Both the position numbers and the translations under genes were made by a program. From Anaspis maculata (Eukaryota; Arthropoda; Insecta; Coleoptera; Scraptiidae), in NCBI GenBank assembly GCA_949128115.1, contig OX421968.1, positions 7,006,001 through 7,070,000 of the forward strand: 64,000 nucleotides of DNA. The letters are read 5' to 3'. The first letter of the stretch is position 1. Each line of letters opens with the position of its first letter. The notes under the pieces are model-generated. The model searched no databases, was not told the origin of the DNA, and saw only the letters and a program-made list of their open reading frames with translations. Positions 63,601-64,000 of this stretch are shown here, piece by piece.

Positions 63601-64000
63601 CTGACGAACGAACACAAATATCAAAAAAAAAGACACAATTGTTATCCAAAAAGTTCAGGCTTCAACCCACGTGACTTCAGGCTTCAACCCACGTGACTCC
63701 AGGCTTCACCCCACGTGACTTTTGAAACGATTGGTCACCACTTTTGATGTTGGCAGCTACTTGTTCCAAACGCAACATCTGACGAACGAACACAAATATC
63801 AAAAAAAAAGACACAATTGTTATCCAAAAAGTTCAGGCTTCAACCCACGTGACTTCAGGCTTCAACCCACGTGACTCCAGGCTTCACCCCACGTGACTTT
63901 TGAAACGATCGGTCAACACTTTTGGAGTTGGCAGCTACTTGTTCCAAACGCAACATCTGACGAACGAACACAAATATCAATAAACTAAAGACACAATTGT
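60656..64000 (+). repeat. Domain III HOR copy C3, partial, runs off window
   Basis: This begins in the phase of 57573 and includes a perfect-looking 358-bp tandem duplication (61201-61916). It then jumps back to the phase of about 56.7 kb (GACTCTAGGC then CACATGAC at 62216) and proceeds through the CACTAATATC monomer at about 62542 to the window end. The E-box corresponding to CCTCGTGACTCC is further altered to CCCCGTGCGTCC near 62236. No gene is present. Confidence 0.8.
61201..61916 (+). repeat. Tandem duplication with 358-bp period in C3
   Basis: Two monomers (CACTCTTGATG...GCTTCTTG, then GGTCAACAC...AATCAATAAACT-type) are repeated: GATCGGTCAC at 61201, 61559 and 61917. The equivalent place in C1 and C2 has one copy. 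Confidence 0.82.

Larger units (their letters stand above)
1..64000. repeat. Composite E-box satellite array, whole window
   Basis: Every part of the window except ten short inserts and one N gap is made of the same monomer in tandem. The monomer has an approximately 111-bp core with landmarks ACGATCGGTCACCAC, GGCAGCTACTTGTTCC, AACGCAACATCTGACGAACG, AACACAAATAT, a variable A-rich linker and ACAATTGTTATCC, followed by 1 to 7 copies of a 22-bp unit ending in ACCCACGTG. Spacing between successive GCAGC landmarks in the first 5 kb is 134 to 221 bp, mostly 155, 177-180 and 199. At about 177 bp per monomer the window holds roughly 360 monomers. The core is about 39% G+C and the 22-bp unit about 55%. 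The array is unfinished at both edges. Such arrays are typical of centromeric, pericentromeric or other heterochromatic DNA in eukaryotes; which of these applies here cannot be told from sequence alone. Confidence 0.97.

Noticed and set aside
1..64000. rRNA, tRNA or intergenic-spacer array
   Set aside because: I could recognise no rRNA or tRNA sequence in any part; every segment resolves into the satellite monomer, the insert, poly-A or N.

Overview
The whole 64 kb window is one tandem-repeat (satellite) array. I find no gene I can support: no protein-coding gene, rRNA, tRNA or CRISPR array. The array runs off both ends of the window. A eukaryotic, most likely animal, source is suggested by the layered higher-order repeat structure, a short retrotransposon-like tail with an AATAAA signal and tandem TTATC repeats, long poly-A tracts, and a 200-N scaffold gap. 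I cannot name the species.

The basic monomer is composite. A core of about 111 bp (ACTTTTGAAACGATCGG..., GGCAGCTACTTGTTCC, GACGAACGAACACAAATAT, an A-rich linker, ACAATTGTTATCC) is followed by a variable run of a 22-bp unit ending in ACCCACGTG. Monomer lengths therefore follow roughly 111 + 22m (about 133, 155, 177, 199 and 221 bp, plus 1-4 bp from A-run changes). Nearly every 22-bp unit carries the palindromic E-box CACGTG, usually as CACGTGAC. I counted 14 in the first 1000 bases.

Monomers are organised into higher-order repeats (HORs). In domain I (1 to about 33.6 kb) the HOR is a 28-monomer unit of 5136 bp, seen twice at exactly that period (1-5136 and 5137-10272) and then in copies altered by whole-monomer gains, losses and phase jumps. 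Domain II (about 33.6-48.2 kb) keeps much of this HOR but adds a 378/379-bp dimer repeated in tandem. Domain III (about 48.2-64 kb) has a different HOR with a period near 6.53 kb and lacks the retrotransposon insert. A block at about 33.6-35.0 kb is domain III-type sequence inside the older array, so the domains are mosaics.

A 145-bp insert with a TTGTTC target duplication occurs ten times, always in the same monomer at the same base. It is best explained as one old retrotransposition multiplied by HOR amplification. Diagnostic variants divide the HOR copies into an 'a' group (H1, H2, H7, H8) and a 'b' group (H3, H4, H5), with H6 a recombinant.

Assembly cautions: the N run (36192-36391) is exactly 200 bases, and removing it restores the local 379-bp period exactly, so the true copy number there is unknown. 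Poly-A tracts of 59, 47 and 39 bases also lie at or near rearranged positions.
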